Positions 23,864 to 35,492 of a stretch of DNA of 64,000 bases are shown one piece after another. A program made the translations under genes and the position numbers. The number at the start of each line of letters is the position of its first letter. Within the stretch, counting starts at the first letter, position 1. This stretch comes from Gloeopeniophorella convolvens (lineage: Eukaryota > Basidiomycota > Agaricomycetes > Russulales): positions 1,054,001-1,118,000 of the forward strand of contig WTXD01000003.1 of assembly GCA_022496205.1 (NCBI GenBank), written 5' to 3'. The notes under the pieces are model-generated. The model made no database searches. It worked only from the letters and a program-made list of their open reading frames with translations, and was not told the origin of the DNA.

Positions 23864-24835
23864 ATGTTTCCGATGAGCAATCCCCCGAAGCAAAAAGCCG
23901 CGCGGTCTTCGCAATCCAACGGAAAGCCTTTACGCGGTCTGCCAAAGGACTCGCCCGAGGTCCGCACCTCGAAGACGCTCTCCTGGGTGCTGCGCCATGG
24001 CGCAAAGTCAGAGGGTCTCTATATGCGCCCAGACGGGTATGTCCGCGTCACAGATCTGGTGGGTTTTGGCCAGCAGCTCGTCCCAGGGGCTTTGGTAGAT
24101 TTGATGCATGAAGCTAGCCCTCCCTCGGCTCTCTGAACACTCGGGACTCGACTTCCCCGCTCTCCAGCGCCTGGTAGAGGCAGATTCAAAGAGCCGATAT
24201 ATGTTGCTCCAAGGTCCGGACGAGACAGCGCCGGACGCAGGTGAAATCTGGTGGATACGCGCGAATCAGGGCCATTCAATGAAGGTGCTTGGAAGTCTGC
24301 CGCTCTGGCAGACTCGATGCTGACTTCCGCATAGGCCGTCAAACTTGACTTGAAGCCTCTACTTTCCGCGTCTGATATTCCCATGGCTGTCCACGGAACG
24401 AACATCAAGGCATGGGAATCAATAGGTTCGCCTCGAAGTGGATCTCTGAGGGTGACTTTGCTAACTCTTTGTTTCACAGCCAAACAGGGTCTCTCAAAAA
24501 TGAAGAGGAACCATATACATATAGCTCAGGGTGTTCCTGGCGATGGTGTTATCAGCGGTCCGTCGGCGCTTTCCTCATGCAAAGTCCAGGGCTCATCCTG
24601 GCCTTCAGGGATGCGGGTTTCTGCACAGGTGCTGATCTACATCGATGTGCAGAAAGCCCTCGACGCAGGGATCCTTTTCTTCCTTTCCGAAAACGGTGTC
24701 GTGCTGACCGAAGGCGACGAACGCGGTTTCCTCTCCCCAGACTTCTTCATTCGCGTCGAGAACCGCAACGGTGGCCCGGTACCGGGCTGGCCCATCTCTT
24801 CTTCACAATCAGATGCTGCAGCGAAGGATTCATGA
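23864..24835 (+). CDS. TPT1: tRNA 2'-phosphotransferase
   Basis: Removes the 2'-phosphate left at the splice junction by fungal tRNA ligase, transferring it to NAD+. The start MFPMSNPPKQKAARSS (a second ATG nine bases on is equally possible) leads to TSKTLSWVLRHGAKSEGLYM with the conserved Arg-His pair. Next come DGYVRVTDL, spliced to LALPRLSEHSGLDF, then IWWIRANQGHSMK, AVHGTNIKAWESI, GLSKMKRNHIHIA and YIDVQKALDAGILFFLSENG. The end is FLSPDFFIRVENRNGG. The catalytic set expected for the family (Arg, His, then Arg in the KMKRNH block) is visible. Five or so short introns are needed. It converges on the RTC4-domain gene with about 140 bp between stops. Confidence 0.92.
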
Positions 24836-27396
24836 AGATAGATTGACGGCTCGAGGAGAGCCAGAGTATATACCGCATTAGTGATTTACTACATGTGTAT
24901 CATTAGCAGTACGACTAGTTATTGAAGTGTGCAGAGCATGCGCGATCCAGAAGCGTCAGAATACATTCCGTCCTAGTCCGAGGAGTCATCGAGTAGCCAG
25001 TCGTTATTGTGGTCCCGTCCAGGTCGCGAGCGACCAACAGGAGAGCTCCGCGCTTGCACGGAGCCCTCGTCAGAGGTGTCATTAAGAGGGTCAGCCATGC
25101 GACTGCGCCAAGCAGTGGGTTTACGGTTTTGCGGGGGCTCAATGACCCTGTAAAGAGGAGTCAGCCTTCGGACCTCCTGCAGCCTCAATCGCAAAGAACG
25201 AACTCAACGCTAGATTCGCGGCCCTCCTGGGCCAAGAGAGCAGATATGGCGCCCTTGGGTGCGGCGCCGCTGCGACTGGCAGGCGCGCCACCTTTGAGAG
25301 GTCGCGCGTGCGGCTTCTTGGGCTTCGGAGTTGCTATGTCGTTTTCAGCTGCGGGATTCTCTGCTCCGCTGGACTCCTGCGCGCCCGGCTCGACGCGCCG
25401 CGGCCGCGGCCTGCTGCGCGGTACTTCTGCTGGGATAGGCGACGAGTGCTCGCTCGGCGAGGGCGTGTCGAAGATCTCGATGACTTGGGCATCCACGTCG
25501 ATCGGGGCATGTATGCTTCCGTTCTTCTTGAGACGCGAGGCCGAGGATTTCCGCGGGGCATCCGATTCGACGTCCATGTCGGAAGCGGTATGCAGTCGCT
25601 CATGTTGCTGATCTTCGGGGGCTCGAGTGGGCTTTCGTCCAGCGGCTCGCGAATTCGGCTTGCTTGATGGGGCCGGTCCGGGAGGACTCGATCTGGGAGG
25701 GCGGGAGCCTCCTCTACTGCGCGGCATGGATATTGAGGCGAGGAGAGGTCGGGCTGCGGAGCGACGGAGCTGGAGCGGGAGGCGGTTCTGGTGCTCCTCC
25801 GGACGCTAGGCGGACTGCTTTCGAGAGTAGCGGATTCTTCGGGTTTCTCCACGTCGGTGCGTGAGCCTGCCTTCGTCCGCTTGAACTTTCGACGTGCGCT
25901 GGTCTCTTCAATGTCGGTCGTGGTGGTGCTAGCAAGCTTCTTTGGACGCTTTGTTCCCTTGCTCTTGGTCGACTGTTCCGCCTCCTCTTCCTCGGTGCGT
26001 AGCTGTGCCTCGATTTCCTCCTCCGCATCAAGCTCGCGGCGTCGTACTCGCGCGCGTTCGAGCACGATATCCTCGCCTGCCCCGATACCTGGACCTTCAC
26101 TGGTATCCGGAAACATTGCTACTCCGTAAGCCGCGCTGTCGCGCATCGTCTGCGCAGCCCGGACGCGGTCCTGACCCGTGTCTTCCATTATCAAAGCAAG
26201 CGCGGCTTCCGGGACAAGGATGCGCTGGATGAACTCTTGAGGCGTCAGAGGCATGATGGCTTGTGCGTCGAATGAGGACGGCGGAAACATGTTGTAAAGC
26301 GTCTGATGCAAGATCATGGAGCCAAGTTCGCCATAGCTGCCAATCCAGTTTTGATCTTCAAGAGGGTACGGTTCGAAGACGATTACTCACTAGCCTGGCT
26401 GGGTCTTTTCGAAGTTCTCGAATTGACCCTTGACGCCTGTGGCAGCACGTGAACCTATCTTCTGGACTTCCTTCATGACCGTAGTCCAGTATATGCATTG
26501 GTTCCTCGCCTCGCCTTCGCCGTTGACCAACCTTGCGAGGTCGCCGCTGAGTTTCTCCACACGCTCTCTGACGCCTCCGAAGTTGATGGCTGTGGGCCAA
26601 CCTTTGGCTATGGCTTTCGGGACCTGATGCGCCTCGAATCTATGACGTTGACACGATGCAATATATATGCCCATCTTGGCTCTGAGTCCACGAGTATTAG
26701 TGGGGCGCGGGTCAGGGCTAGCCTTGCGTTTGGCAGCATCTAGGAGAGTGTGATATAGTGGTGATGGGTTAGGTGGAAGCTTCTCGTCACAAAACGGACA
26801 TAAAGTTGACGGGTCCGCGGACTGATCAATGAACACTGTCATGTGGTTAGCGTACTCGAGGCCGGAGATATAACAGAGCAGTCTCACAAGAATCATCGGC
26901 CAGCTCGCCGAGATCGTCAGCAAATAAGTCTCTCTCGCCATCCACGCGCGGCTTATAGCTGGAACCAGTATATGGGCTATGGCTGATGGGCTGCGGTTGG
27001 CTTGCAAGCATCGGAAAAGGTTGAAGTCGCGACTTTCCCTTGGACGGCGGACCATCGGAGTCCTCGTCGGTACTGCTGTCCGCAAAGTTCGAACCCTTCG
27101 AAGATCCGACGTGTGACTTTCTCCGCGGCAGCGCTTCCACAGGTGAGGACAGTGGGGAAAGGGATGGAAAACCGGCCCCGCGATCTCTGCGAGGAGTGAC
27201 TACTTTTGATGGCATTGAGCTGGTGTGCGTTCCTTTGCCTGTTGCCTTCTTGCGGGTCGCGGCGGGTTTCTGCGTTGCCTCGCTCGAGATGGATAGAGGC
27301 TCCAGCGACGGGAAGCCCCGTGGCTTCCGGCTTTTAGGTTGTTTGGGACGGGGCGTCGCTCCATCAGAATCGTCCCTGTCGGAAGGTACCATCCGC

Positions 27397-27398
27397 AT
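27397..27398. repeat. Target-site duplication AT, left copy
   Basis: Pairs with AT at 37927-37928. Only this 2-bp duplication restores the host reading frame. Confidence 0.75.
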
Positions 27399-27412
27399 CA
27401 CCAAACGTGTGA
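27399..27412 (+). repeat. Left terminal inverted repeat of the Plavaka element
   Basis: CACCAAACGTGTGA, perfectly inverted at 37913-37926. Begins with CAC, like CACTA-class termini. Confidence 0.9.
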
Positions 27413-27420
27413 GAAAAAGG

Positions 27421-27760
27421 GCTGGCCAGCGCTGGCCAGACCTTGCATTCCTTGCAGTCCTTGCTTCCCTTTTTCGGAGTCGGCAAGCGCTGGCCAGATT
27501 CCGACTTTCGAAACTGACCTTGCGCGCGCTGTTTCCTCACCACAATGTATGTACATTCCTTGACTGATAATACAGCGCATGATTGAGTGATCTGCGCTCG
27601 CGAGGGCATGTTCTCGGCTCCCTGACATTGCAAGCCCTGGTTGTTGAGGTCAGACCTTGCTCTCCCTTGCAGTCCTCGTCTCCTCGAGTTTCCCTTGCAT
27701 CCCCTGGTCACCTCAGCTTCACCATGCGTTTCCTGGTCAAATCTTGCATAACAATATCTT
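27421..27760. repeat. Left subterminal repeat region
   Basis: Contains repeated CTGGCCAG/GCTGGCCAGCGC-type palindromes (27421-27440, again near 27487-27497) and many TTGCA(T/G)TCC or CTTGC motifs. The segment 27434-27455 reappears inverted at 37720-37742 with one indel. Such arrays are usually transposase-binding sites. Confidence 0.7.
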
Positions 27761-28133
27761 TAATTTACGGCTACTGCAATACACATTGCTTTTCTACCCT
27801 TGGCTATAGTGAGGAGTCCAATGCGCACTCGCGCGTTGCTCGCGTGCTCGCCGCAGGCGAGTCTGATGTTGCGATCGTGCGCGCGAGTTGTCTAGCAAGA
27901 AAAGCGAGTAGGGCCGAACGTCTTGCGGACGTACCATGTGGGGTATGCGTTCAGTTCGGGTCTTCGTCTACAGTCTGCGGTATGTGCGTCAGTGAGCACG
28001 AAATAAAGCCATCGTTGTGCACGCGCGGACGCACCGTTAGGGTTTTACATTCGATTGCGGTTCTTCAAGTGTTTGAGACTGCGTTGCGTATGAGTGCACG
28101 ATTCAGCAATCGTGATAGGTGAGCATACCAAAT
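27761..28133. other. Non-coding interior of the element, 3' of the DUF6698-like gene
   Basis: AT-richer, with a GC-rich patch containing repeated GCGCG-type words near 27825-27900. No gene supported. Confidence 0.4.
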
Positions 28134-30099
28134 TTATTTGCGCTTTCCTCTAAGGACACGCTGACTGCCCTGCGGAGGTATCTGGGGCGGCTGTGGGTTG
28201 CCTCCGTTCGGTGTGGGCTCGTTGCTGGGCCCTGGAGGGTTGGTTGGCGGCTGTTGATATGATGGCAATTAGCAATGCTGCATCGCAACATGCACATACT
28301 ATGGTGACCGCTTACCGGCGGGCTGCCTCCTGTTCCCATTGTGCTGCTGCTAGAGACTGGCGCACCAGTGCCGCCTGGACCTGCGGCTCCGTTTGTCGGC
28401 ATGACCGTGCTCGCGCTCCCATTTGTGGGGTTCTGGTCCGCACCCATTGGTGTTCCGGCCCCAGTCAGGGAGCCTGTACCTCCACCACCCACGGGAATGA
28501 GCAGTGAAGTTGGCCGGGGGTTGTGTATGTTCGTGCCTGTGCCCTGGCCAGCGATGGGGAGGGGCAGCAGGGACGCATCGGGGCCATGTTCTAGTAGACG
28601 TGACAACGAGCCACGGCCGAACCCTGCGCGGCGGCTTCGCACGGGGAACATTTCCCTGCACAAAGTCAGTTCAGTGCGTGCCCATTATTGTTGATCCACC
28701 TACTCATTCCATTCTTCAAGTGTCTCTTTCGCCCACGTTTCCATGCCGCGCATCTGGAATATCTTGAGGACGGCCATGAAGACAATAGCCTGTGCACCGG
28801 ATCCTTCAGGTGACCTCCAATCGCTGCACGCACACAGGAACCAGTATGTCTGTGGCGTGCGACTGTGTAAGATGCTCAAATGACAGAAAAAAAAAAGGAG
28901 CAACTTACATGCATTGTCGCATAGGCAATTGTGGCCGGTGTAACTGTTTGCGGTTTTTTGCTATCTCCTTCGCCGCGCCGAACGTTGATGGCCCGATTGG
29001 CTGCAGCAGAAGATGGGCTTTGATAAATGTGGCGCCATGTCTGCGAGAGCGAGGCATGAGTATGATAGCTGGTGAGTGCATGAGACGTACCTTCTTGATG
29101 AGCTCGGAGCGGAATAAACCCTCATAAGGGTGGGCAGGATCTGGGTCTGCATGAAGGTACATGTAGGGTGCGGCCTGGTCTGCAGTCAACTCAATGACAC
29201 CGTCTTGAAACTTCCTGCGTGTCCTAGAATGTGTCGTGGGGAAGCGTGAGCGTGGCTGTGAGTGATGAGGGTACATCCTTACCCTTCGGGATCCATGCGG
29301 AATGTGTCCAAATGCTCGATGGGGCACAGCAGTTCACTGATGATGGGGTCGTTCCACCCACGTGTTTCCTCTTTGTTTGGGGAGATCAATACCTCTGGGC
29401 CTAGCGATTTGCCTGGGAATACGGCAACATATCCCAATCCAACCATTTTGAGCCCTTTGATGTCGTCTGAGCGTGCACCACTGACGACGCCAGCCATCTA
29501 AAAATATATACATTGAGTTGTATGAGTGTCTCGCTATGACAGCAGAGGGATGAGGTGTCACTCACATAGCATGCGAGCGCGACCATGCGGCCGGAACGTT
29601 CCTCGCCAAAGGTGATCAGCGCGTCCTTAACTGAAGGGACACGGTGACGCAAGATCTTGTACATTTGAAGGTGATGGGCACGGTCTTCTTCTTTTGTTCT
29701 ATTGCTGCATCGTTGGGAAATATGTGAGCATGAGCGCATATATGGACAAAATCAATCCCTATTACTATGGATTGTTGACTTGGAGTTCCGAGTCCCCATC
29801 GTCTTCCATGTCGTCTTCATCTTCGTCGTCTTTTCCCAGCGCGAGCGAAAAAATCCTGTTGAAGCTGACAAAGGGGTCTTCTGAACGTGCGATCCACCTA
29901 GCGGCGTGATGGTATGGCCCTATCGGGCCAGTAGGATACCTATGTGGGTGTTTTCATCCGCATATATTTTTAATTATGTGGGATACTCTGCGTACCTTTT
30001 CTTGGGTTCTATCTTGTCAATTGCATCTGAGAGAGCAGTATTTGGGTGCCTCCTTCCATTTTGCTGTGGTTCTTCCTCAGGACTTGATCGGTCAGACAT
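28134..30099 (-). CDS. DUF6698-like protein carried by the Plavaka element
   Basis: Unknown function; DUF6698 proteins are abundant in Agaricomycetes. The start MSDRSSPEEEPQQNGRRHPN is joined by short introns to an acidic stretch (GKDDEDEDDMEDDGDSE). Recognisable blocks follow: EDRAHHLQMYKILRHRVPSV, ARSDDIKGLKMVGLGYV, RGWNDPIISELLCPIEHLD and ADPDPAHPYEGLFRSELIKK. Next come the W/C-containing YWFLCACSDWRSPEG and GMETWAKETLEEWNE. The C-terminus is Gly/Pro/Ser-rich and disordered; its last intron joins GGSPP to PPTNPPGPSN, ending RGKRK at 28134. About eight introns, all short GT...AG. Lying between the TIRs, the gene is part of the element and could be an accessory transposition or silencing-evasion factor, which is inference. 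I see no frame break. Confidence 0.75.
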
Positions 30100-30390
30100 T
30101 GTCTATAGCAAGGAGAACTGAGGCATACGGAAGGGCAGATGTCATCAAGCCACCAACTGTACAGTAGAACAATTTCAAAGAGACTGAACCAAATGGGGGC
30201 ACACACCCGGATACTATGTCCCAACGCGAGGATGTGACAACGAAGGGCAATGCGAACGCGGGATCGGCGGGCCGGAGTGCCCAGTGAGAATGACAAGTTG
30301 TAATGAAAGTCACTATTTCATGCGCTTTTGTCCTACGCGCACGGAACATGTAGCGTTCTTTGCACACCTAAAGGTTAGGGACCATCTCTA
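30100..30390. other. Short spacer between transposase stop and DUF6698-like start
   Basis: 291 bp separate the two minus-strand element genes. It must hold the promoter of the second gene. No motif named. Confidence 0.4.
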
Positions 30391-33300
30391 TTAGTAGGGA
30401 GCAAATCCCTCATATTCCTCGTCGTCCTCCTCAACAGCGTGAATATCATTGCATTCATCCTCTGGGTCGTCCTCCTCCTCGTCTGAGCCCAGATCGATGA
30501 GAGCATCATCATCAAGGCCTTCGTCGATAATCAGCGGTGTGCCTTGCATCTGTAGGTTAGGTTCATCCTCGAGGTCAACCCAGATGTTGCTCTCGTGCGC
30601 GTTGTTGGCTGTGGGGACGTTATCGGAGCCTGAGAGGGCATTAGTAGTCTCTTGGGCCATACGGTCTATTGCTTTGCGGATAGCTGTGTGCCCAATGCCC
30701 TGCCCAACAAAGCGCATAAACATGTCCCGGTCAGGGAACCTGGAGAAGTGGGATTAGAGCGCTGCGAATGTAGAGAACTAGGAAACTGTTTAAAACTCAC
30801 ATGTTCACATACTGGTAGACCCAGTCCTTGCCCTCGTCATTCGGGCGCCTTCCGATTGAACCAGGGGGAGCAAGTCGAGAGTATGGCCATGGGCAAAGGC
30901 TGGGATGAGGTGCACAGCGCGGATGACCTCTTGAGGGTCAAGGAAACCGAATGCGTCGTAGTTGGAGTCGTCCGAGGGCAGGAAGCCAATGCGAGGAAGG
31001 CGGCGCGCGGAAAACCCAGAGCGATGTGTCATATCACGGCCGTACCATCGCACCCAGAGAAACTCCATCCTGAGCGCTTGGTGTGCGTGCGTGCGTGATC
31101 CGCGGTGACGGATATATGCATGAAATATGCCAATAACACGTGCATACCAGTATGGGTGAGGATCACCCTGACCTTCGTCCTCATGCGCGAGCACCATGAT
31201 GTCGCGTTGACGATCCACATTAATCGTATCCTGGTCACGGCGCATGTCGTAGGTGGTGTAGTTGACACGCATGGTCTTGTGTGGGAACAGACGGTTGTTG
31301 GCAAACTGTATTGTGCTGCGCTCTTCATCTGTATACTCATGCTCATCACCGTCAAAGATTCTCCCTTCACATCGTGCGAGCAGATGATCTTGAAGGCGCG
31401 CGCGGAATTTCTGTGGCATGTCAGTAGACATCATAGCAACTGCGGGCCCTCTCACATGCACTGCTGGGTCCCCACGATGTTCTTGGAGCCATGTGATGAG
31501 GTTAAAATGGATGTTATTAGACTCGCCGATGTGATGATGATCGCGAGGGATTGTGGGAGGGAGTTCTTCGTCAGTGGTTGCGGCAGCAGGTGGTACAGCT
31601 CCAGCAGCTTGCCCAGTGAGGCAAGAATCAATGGTGTTCAGCACACGCTTGCGTTGTTCGTGTTGTGAGATCTGCTGAGTATAGTCATTCTTGTTGGTAC
31701 GTGCATAGAACCGCTTGACACGGCGGTGTTCGAGCTCGCCCTACTCTGTTGTCAGCGAAGATAGGGAGGACATGTTTAGTAGCACTTACTGTTTGAGTGG
31801 AATAGTTGTCTGAGGGCCCAAACGTTCGAATAGAGGCTGGGTAATCACCAAGGCGATGGAACTTGTATGTATGATGCACCTTAAATTGCTTGTCCTTGGC
31901 GGGAGTTTTCTTCTTCTTGGCAGTGGCGGTGGTGGCGGTGACAGCAGTGGAAGCAGCGGTGGAAGCAGTGGTGGCAAGGGCAGTGGCAGGGGCGGCGGCA
32001 GTAGTGGTAGCAGTAGTAGTGGCGGTGGTGACAGTGGTGGTGATGGCATCTTGTGCCGGTTCGACTCCATGCGCAGGCTCCAGGGCAGCATCAGCAGGTG
32101 GAGGTGCATCTGCCACTTTCTTAGCTGCCATGCGAGCCTCCAGACGACCGCGTGCGGATATTTCGCGCCGCAACTCTACTGTTTTGTAGTCCTGACATAT
32201 GGTGGCAGCGAATTTGCGCACCACTTTCCCCAATGCAGTAGTCACAGACTCAAAGACTGTGAGAGTCTGGTCTGTGTGTATGCGCAGCTTGGCATACGCG
32301 TGCCATGTGGACATGACAAATAGCAGGTCTAGCACGATCTCGTTATGCGGACTGGGGAAAAGGCCTTCGAAGACAGGGATAGAGCACTAGAGATACGTGA
32401 GTACCTGCTTGTCACCGGTAATATGTAGGACGCCACCTGTAGGATGTCTTCGAAGTCCCGCGCAGCAATCTTCTTCAAATCCGCCACATTGGTGCCGAAT
32501 CGACGTATTGTGCCCCTGCCAAACGTTGGGATTTGCCGGAATCTGAATAGAAGTCAACGTAAGACTATGCTAATTTGTAGAGACATACCTAGCGTTGAGC
32601 ATTTGGATAGTGTCCCCACCACGCGCACAGAGCAAGCGCAACAGATGTATGAATGTGTTTTTCCATACACCCAGCTCAAATTCATGGAGTAAATCTGGAA
32701 CGAACATTGTGTAGAAGTTGAACCCATGCTCCAAAAAGAGTCGCGAGAATGTGCTCTGTGGGGTACATATAAATATACGGTCTCACCATGAGAAGAGCAC
32801 TCACTCGGGCAGGCACCAATGATCCCAGCTCCAGAATACACTGGACCCACGCAGATAAGATCCGAGCACCACGCTCTAAGATTTCTGCACGCGTTCGTAA
32901 AATTCTATCCACGATGCGCACATCATCTTCCCGCGCCCTTGCGCGCCGCCGGCGCATGTCTGCCTTTGTACCCAGTGTGTAGATCTGAGACTTCTCCACA
33001 TAGCAGCATGGACATGGATAATGTCCTAGGTTCTTGATACACGCGAGCAATGCCCTAAAATGATGTGCGTGAGTCCACAGTGTCATAGCAAACAAGAACA
33101 TTTACATACTTCTCGGGATAGTCCGCGGAGTATGTGAAGAAACGTGGGTACACCCTACGGTATACCCCATCGGCACACATGAGTACGATGCCATTGACAT
33201 ATGCGTCCATGAATTTGCCTTCAAGAATCAGTGCCCATACAGCCTGCATAAGGTCGCGCTTGAGAAGATTGAGAACTTCAGGCGTTGGTGGCCGGCCAAA

Positions 33301-34795
33301 TGCCTTCTGATAGGACTCGGTCAACGTTTCAGGCAGCTGTGAGGATATCTCATTAAGGCACAAAGATGGAGGCACGCATACACTTACGTTTGGGATGTAC
33401 GCTAGATGATGCGCCGCAAATGCAGTGGGCTTTGCCCGGACGTATTTGCTGAGGTTTCCAAAGTACAGGTAGATGGGCCATAGGCTGGCATTGCTGAAGC
33501 TCGTGAGATGGGTGGCATCGGACCAGAGGGATATGACCGCGACGCATGCCTCAAGCTGACATCCAAGCTCTTGTGAACGCATGCGCACCCTCTCGTGCTC
33601 CTCAAGGACCGCATCAGAGTTGTACAGCTCACTGTAGATTCGAACAGGGGGCGCAGTAGGATCGTTTGGATCCTGCCAGTGCTGCTGAAAAGGTGTCTGA
33701 TGTAACTGTAGCCCAGTGATATCGCGCCACGCGCCTTTGGTGACCTCGAGGACCTCGCGGTAGAAAACGCCATCCACAACAAGCTCCGCAGAGGCACCTT
33801 CGTTCAAGGGTGCACCACCTGGAGACATGGTGAGCTTCACAGAAGCCTTGAGCCATCCGTCCTTCGCATCGAGCTGCGTGCCCTCAGCAACATTGTCTAA
33901 ACGGCGCAACTCGCGCTGCGCGCTGAAAACCCGAAAGTCATCACGATTGAAGTCATCAGCAAGGATCACATCATTGACCAAGCGATCCAGGTCGGCGAGG
34001 GATTTTGTGTTACTGCCATAGAACCAGTGCATGAGCCGAAAGACAGAGACATTGATGAAGGGGGCCACAATGTTGTCGTTCACAGAGTCGAGCACAGACG
34101 CGCCAAAACCAGCCCACCAACGCCGCGAGGCTGCAGACGTTGGGGCCCTTGACAAGGTTTTTGCGTCGCATAGATCATCCAAGGAAGTGTATTGCTCAGG
34201 ATCATGTGTCGGTGCTGTGGAGTAGACGCGATACACGCCGAAGTCATTGACCTCGGTTTCGCTGACTTCAAGCTCATCCGCTGCTGCATCACCAAAGGAG
34301 CCCTCATCAATTTCTGGGGGTGGCGGTGAAGGTTCAGGAGTGGGTGTGGGTGGACGCGGGGGGGTCGGTGGACGTGGAGGGAGGATGCATGCTGGCGCAG
34401 CACACGATGGCACAAAATCGACGTAGTGTGCAGGAAATTTGCGGCGACGGCCAGAGCGCGTTGAAGGCAACTCAAGGTGGGCAGTGGGGTCCACGACATC
34501 GGGGGTAGGAACTCGTGGTGGGTCTACATCCACTGGCATCTGCTCTAAATAAGTTGTTGGTTGCGTGTGACACAAGACATACACTCACCAGGGCACTTTG
34601 CTCAAGTTCCTGCTGCTTTTCCAAAGCAATAGCTGCCTTGCGTGCTTTCTTCTCTGCAATATCGGCCTTCATTCGCTTAGCAGCCTGTGCCATCTTGACC
34701 TGCACAAGTTGCGCACATTTGGTCTTCCGGTGTCGAGCGAGAGTTCCGTCGGTTGCAAAGTTTTTTTTGCATGCATCACATTTGAAGACCGTCAT
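30391..34795 (-). CDS. Plavaka transposase (nine exons, one apparent frameshift)
   Basis: The N-terminal C2H2 finger (FKCDACKKNFATDGTLARH) is followed by a basic helix and a Pro-rich linker. The catalytic region has family blocks in order: FMHWFYGSN-type segment (RLMHWFYGSNTKSLADLDRL), VAVISLWSDATHLTSFSNAS, LWPIYLYFGNLSKYVRAKP, SADYPEKALLACIKNLG and VPDLLHEFELGVWKNTF. The Asp in SDATHL, the Asp in SADYPEK and the Glu in LLHEFELG are the likely DDE set (inference from the family). Later blocks are RFGTNVADLKKIAARDFEDI, CSIPVFEGLFPSPHN, YKFHRLGDYPASIRTFG, MRVNYTTYDMRRDQDTIN, ALRMEFLWVRWYG and DRDMFMRFVGQGIGH. Exons: 34795-34589, 34542-33110, 33054-32805, 32755-32589, 32542-32437, 32386-31790, 31740-31456, 31410-30801, 30739-30391. 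Exon 8 lacks one base at a C run (30864-30868). Confidence 0.9.
31915..32050. repeat. Trinucleotide-like GGT/GGC/AGC low-complexity run inside the transposase
   Basis: On the coding (minus) strand it encodes a Thr/Ala/Val-only linker (for example TTTVTTATTTATTTAAAPAT) between the catalytic core and the YKFHRLGDY block. Likely a length-variable linker. Confidence 0.85.
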
Positions 34796-35492
34796 GAAAA
34801 ATAAAATAGCAATAAGAATAAGAATATCAACGCGCATTGGATGCGCAGGAGCGAGTGGGCACACAGTGCAGAGGGAGTCCAGTGTGAGAGTTGCCTTCAC
34901 GCCGCGGCGGTCACAATTGTCCCGAGCGCCTAGACTCCTCCTCCAATCAGATGTGTTCCCTTGATCCCACGTCGGACCGCTCCGCCTGTCCCTACCCAAT
35001 TAGTCAAAGGTCTCTCGCGCACCATTCTCCTTCGGGCCACCACACATCGGACTACCATCGAAAAATCTCCTGTCCTACACGTCTGTGCCCACCAGCGTGA
35101 GGCCCTGTTCATCAACCGCACCCGTACCCTCCGGGGCATGATTGTTCAGGGCTATGGCAGGCATTTTTTCTCGATGGTCAGTTTGGATTGTGTGTCTGTG
35201 TCGTGACACGATATGGACCTCACACTGCGGTCTCACCGCGAGGGCCATATCTCCTTTTCTATTGGCCCGATCACTTTGATACTGTACAGTTGTGATGCCT
35301 GGGGGTCAAGCCACTGTCTTCAAAAACTTCGTCTTAGTTCCGTGTCTATCAGAGTGCGCGAGACAGGTGAGCTATAGTACCAAACTGTTTGTATTCACTC
35401 TTACTTGACAGAAATTCTATTCTGCTTAGAACCGCCACCCACACGCTTTCAAGAACCATCCCTACCAGAATATTCATTTCTACACTCGCGCT
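34796..35492. other. Divergent promoter region of the element
   Basis: About 0.7 kb between the transposase start (minus) and the third element gene (plus). An 81-codon plus-strand ORF (34961-35206) is present but has no support. Confidence 0.45.

Noticed and set aside
25334..26317. Using the 327-codon frame to its own stop as the C-terminus of the RTC4-domain protein
   Set aside because: After about 25730 this frame becomes Ser/Arg/Pro noise, while the neighbouring frame looks coding and connects in phase to a good last exon.
27395..27412. Calling an 18-bp TIR that includes GCAT
   Set aside because: The outer 4 bp belong to the palindromic host target; only a boundary after AT restores the host reading frame.
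30805..31644. Treating the 279-codon ORF as a separate complete gene
   Set aside because: Its blocks continue the Plavaka transposase (HHHIGESNNIH, MRVNYTTYDMRR, EFLWVRWYG) and splice in phase to the flanking exons.
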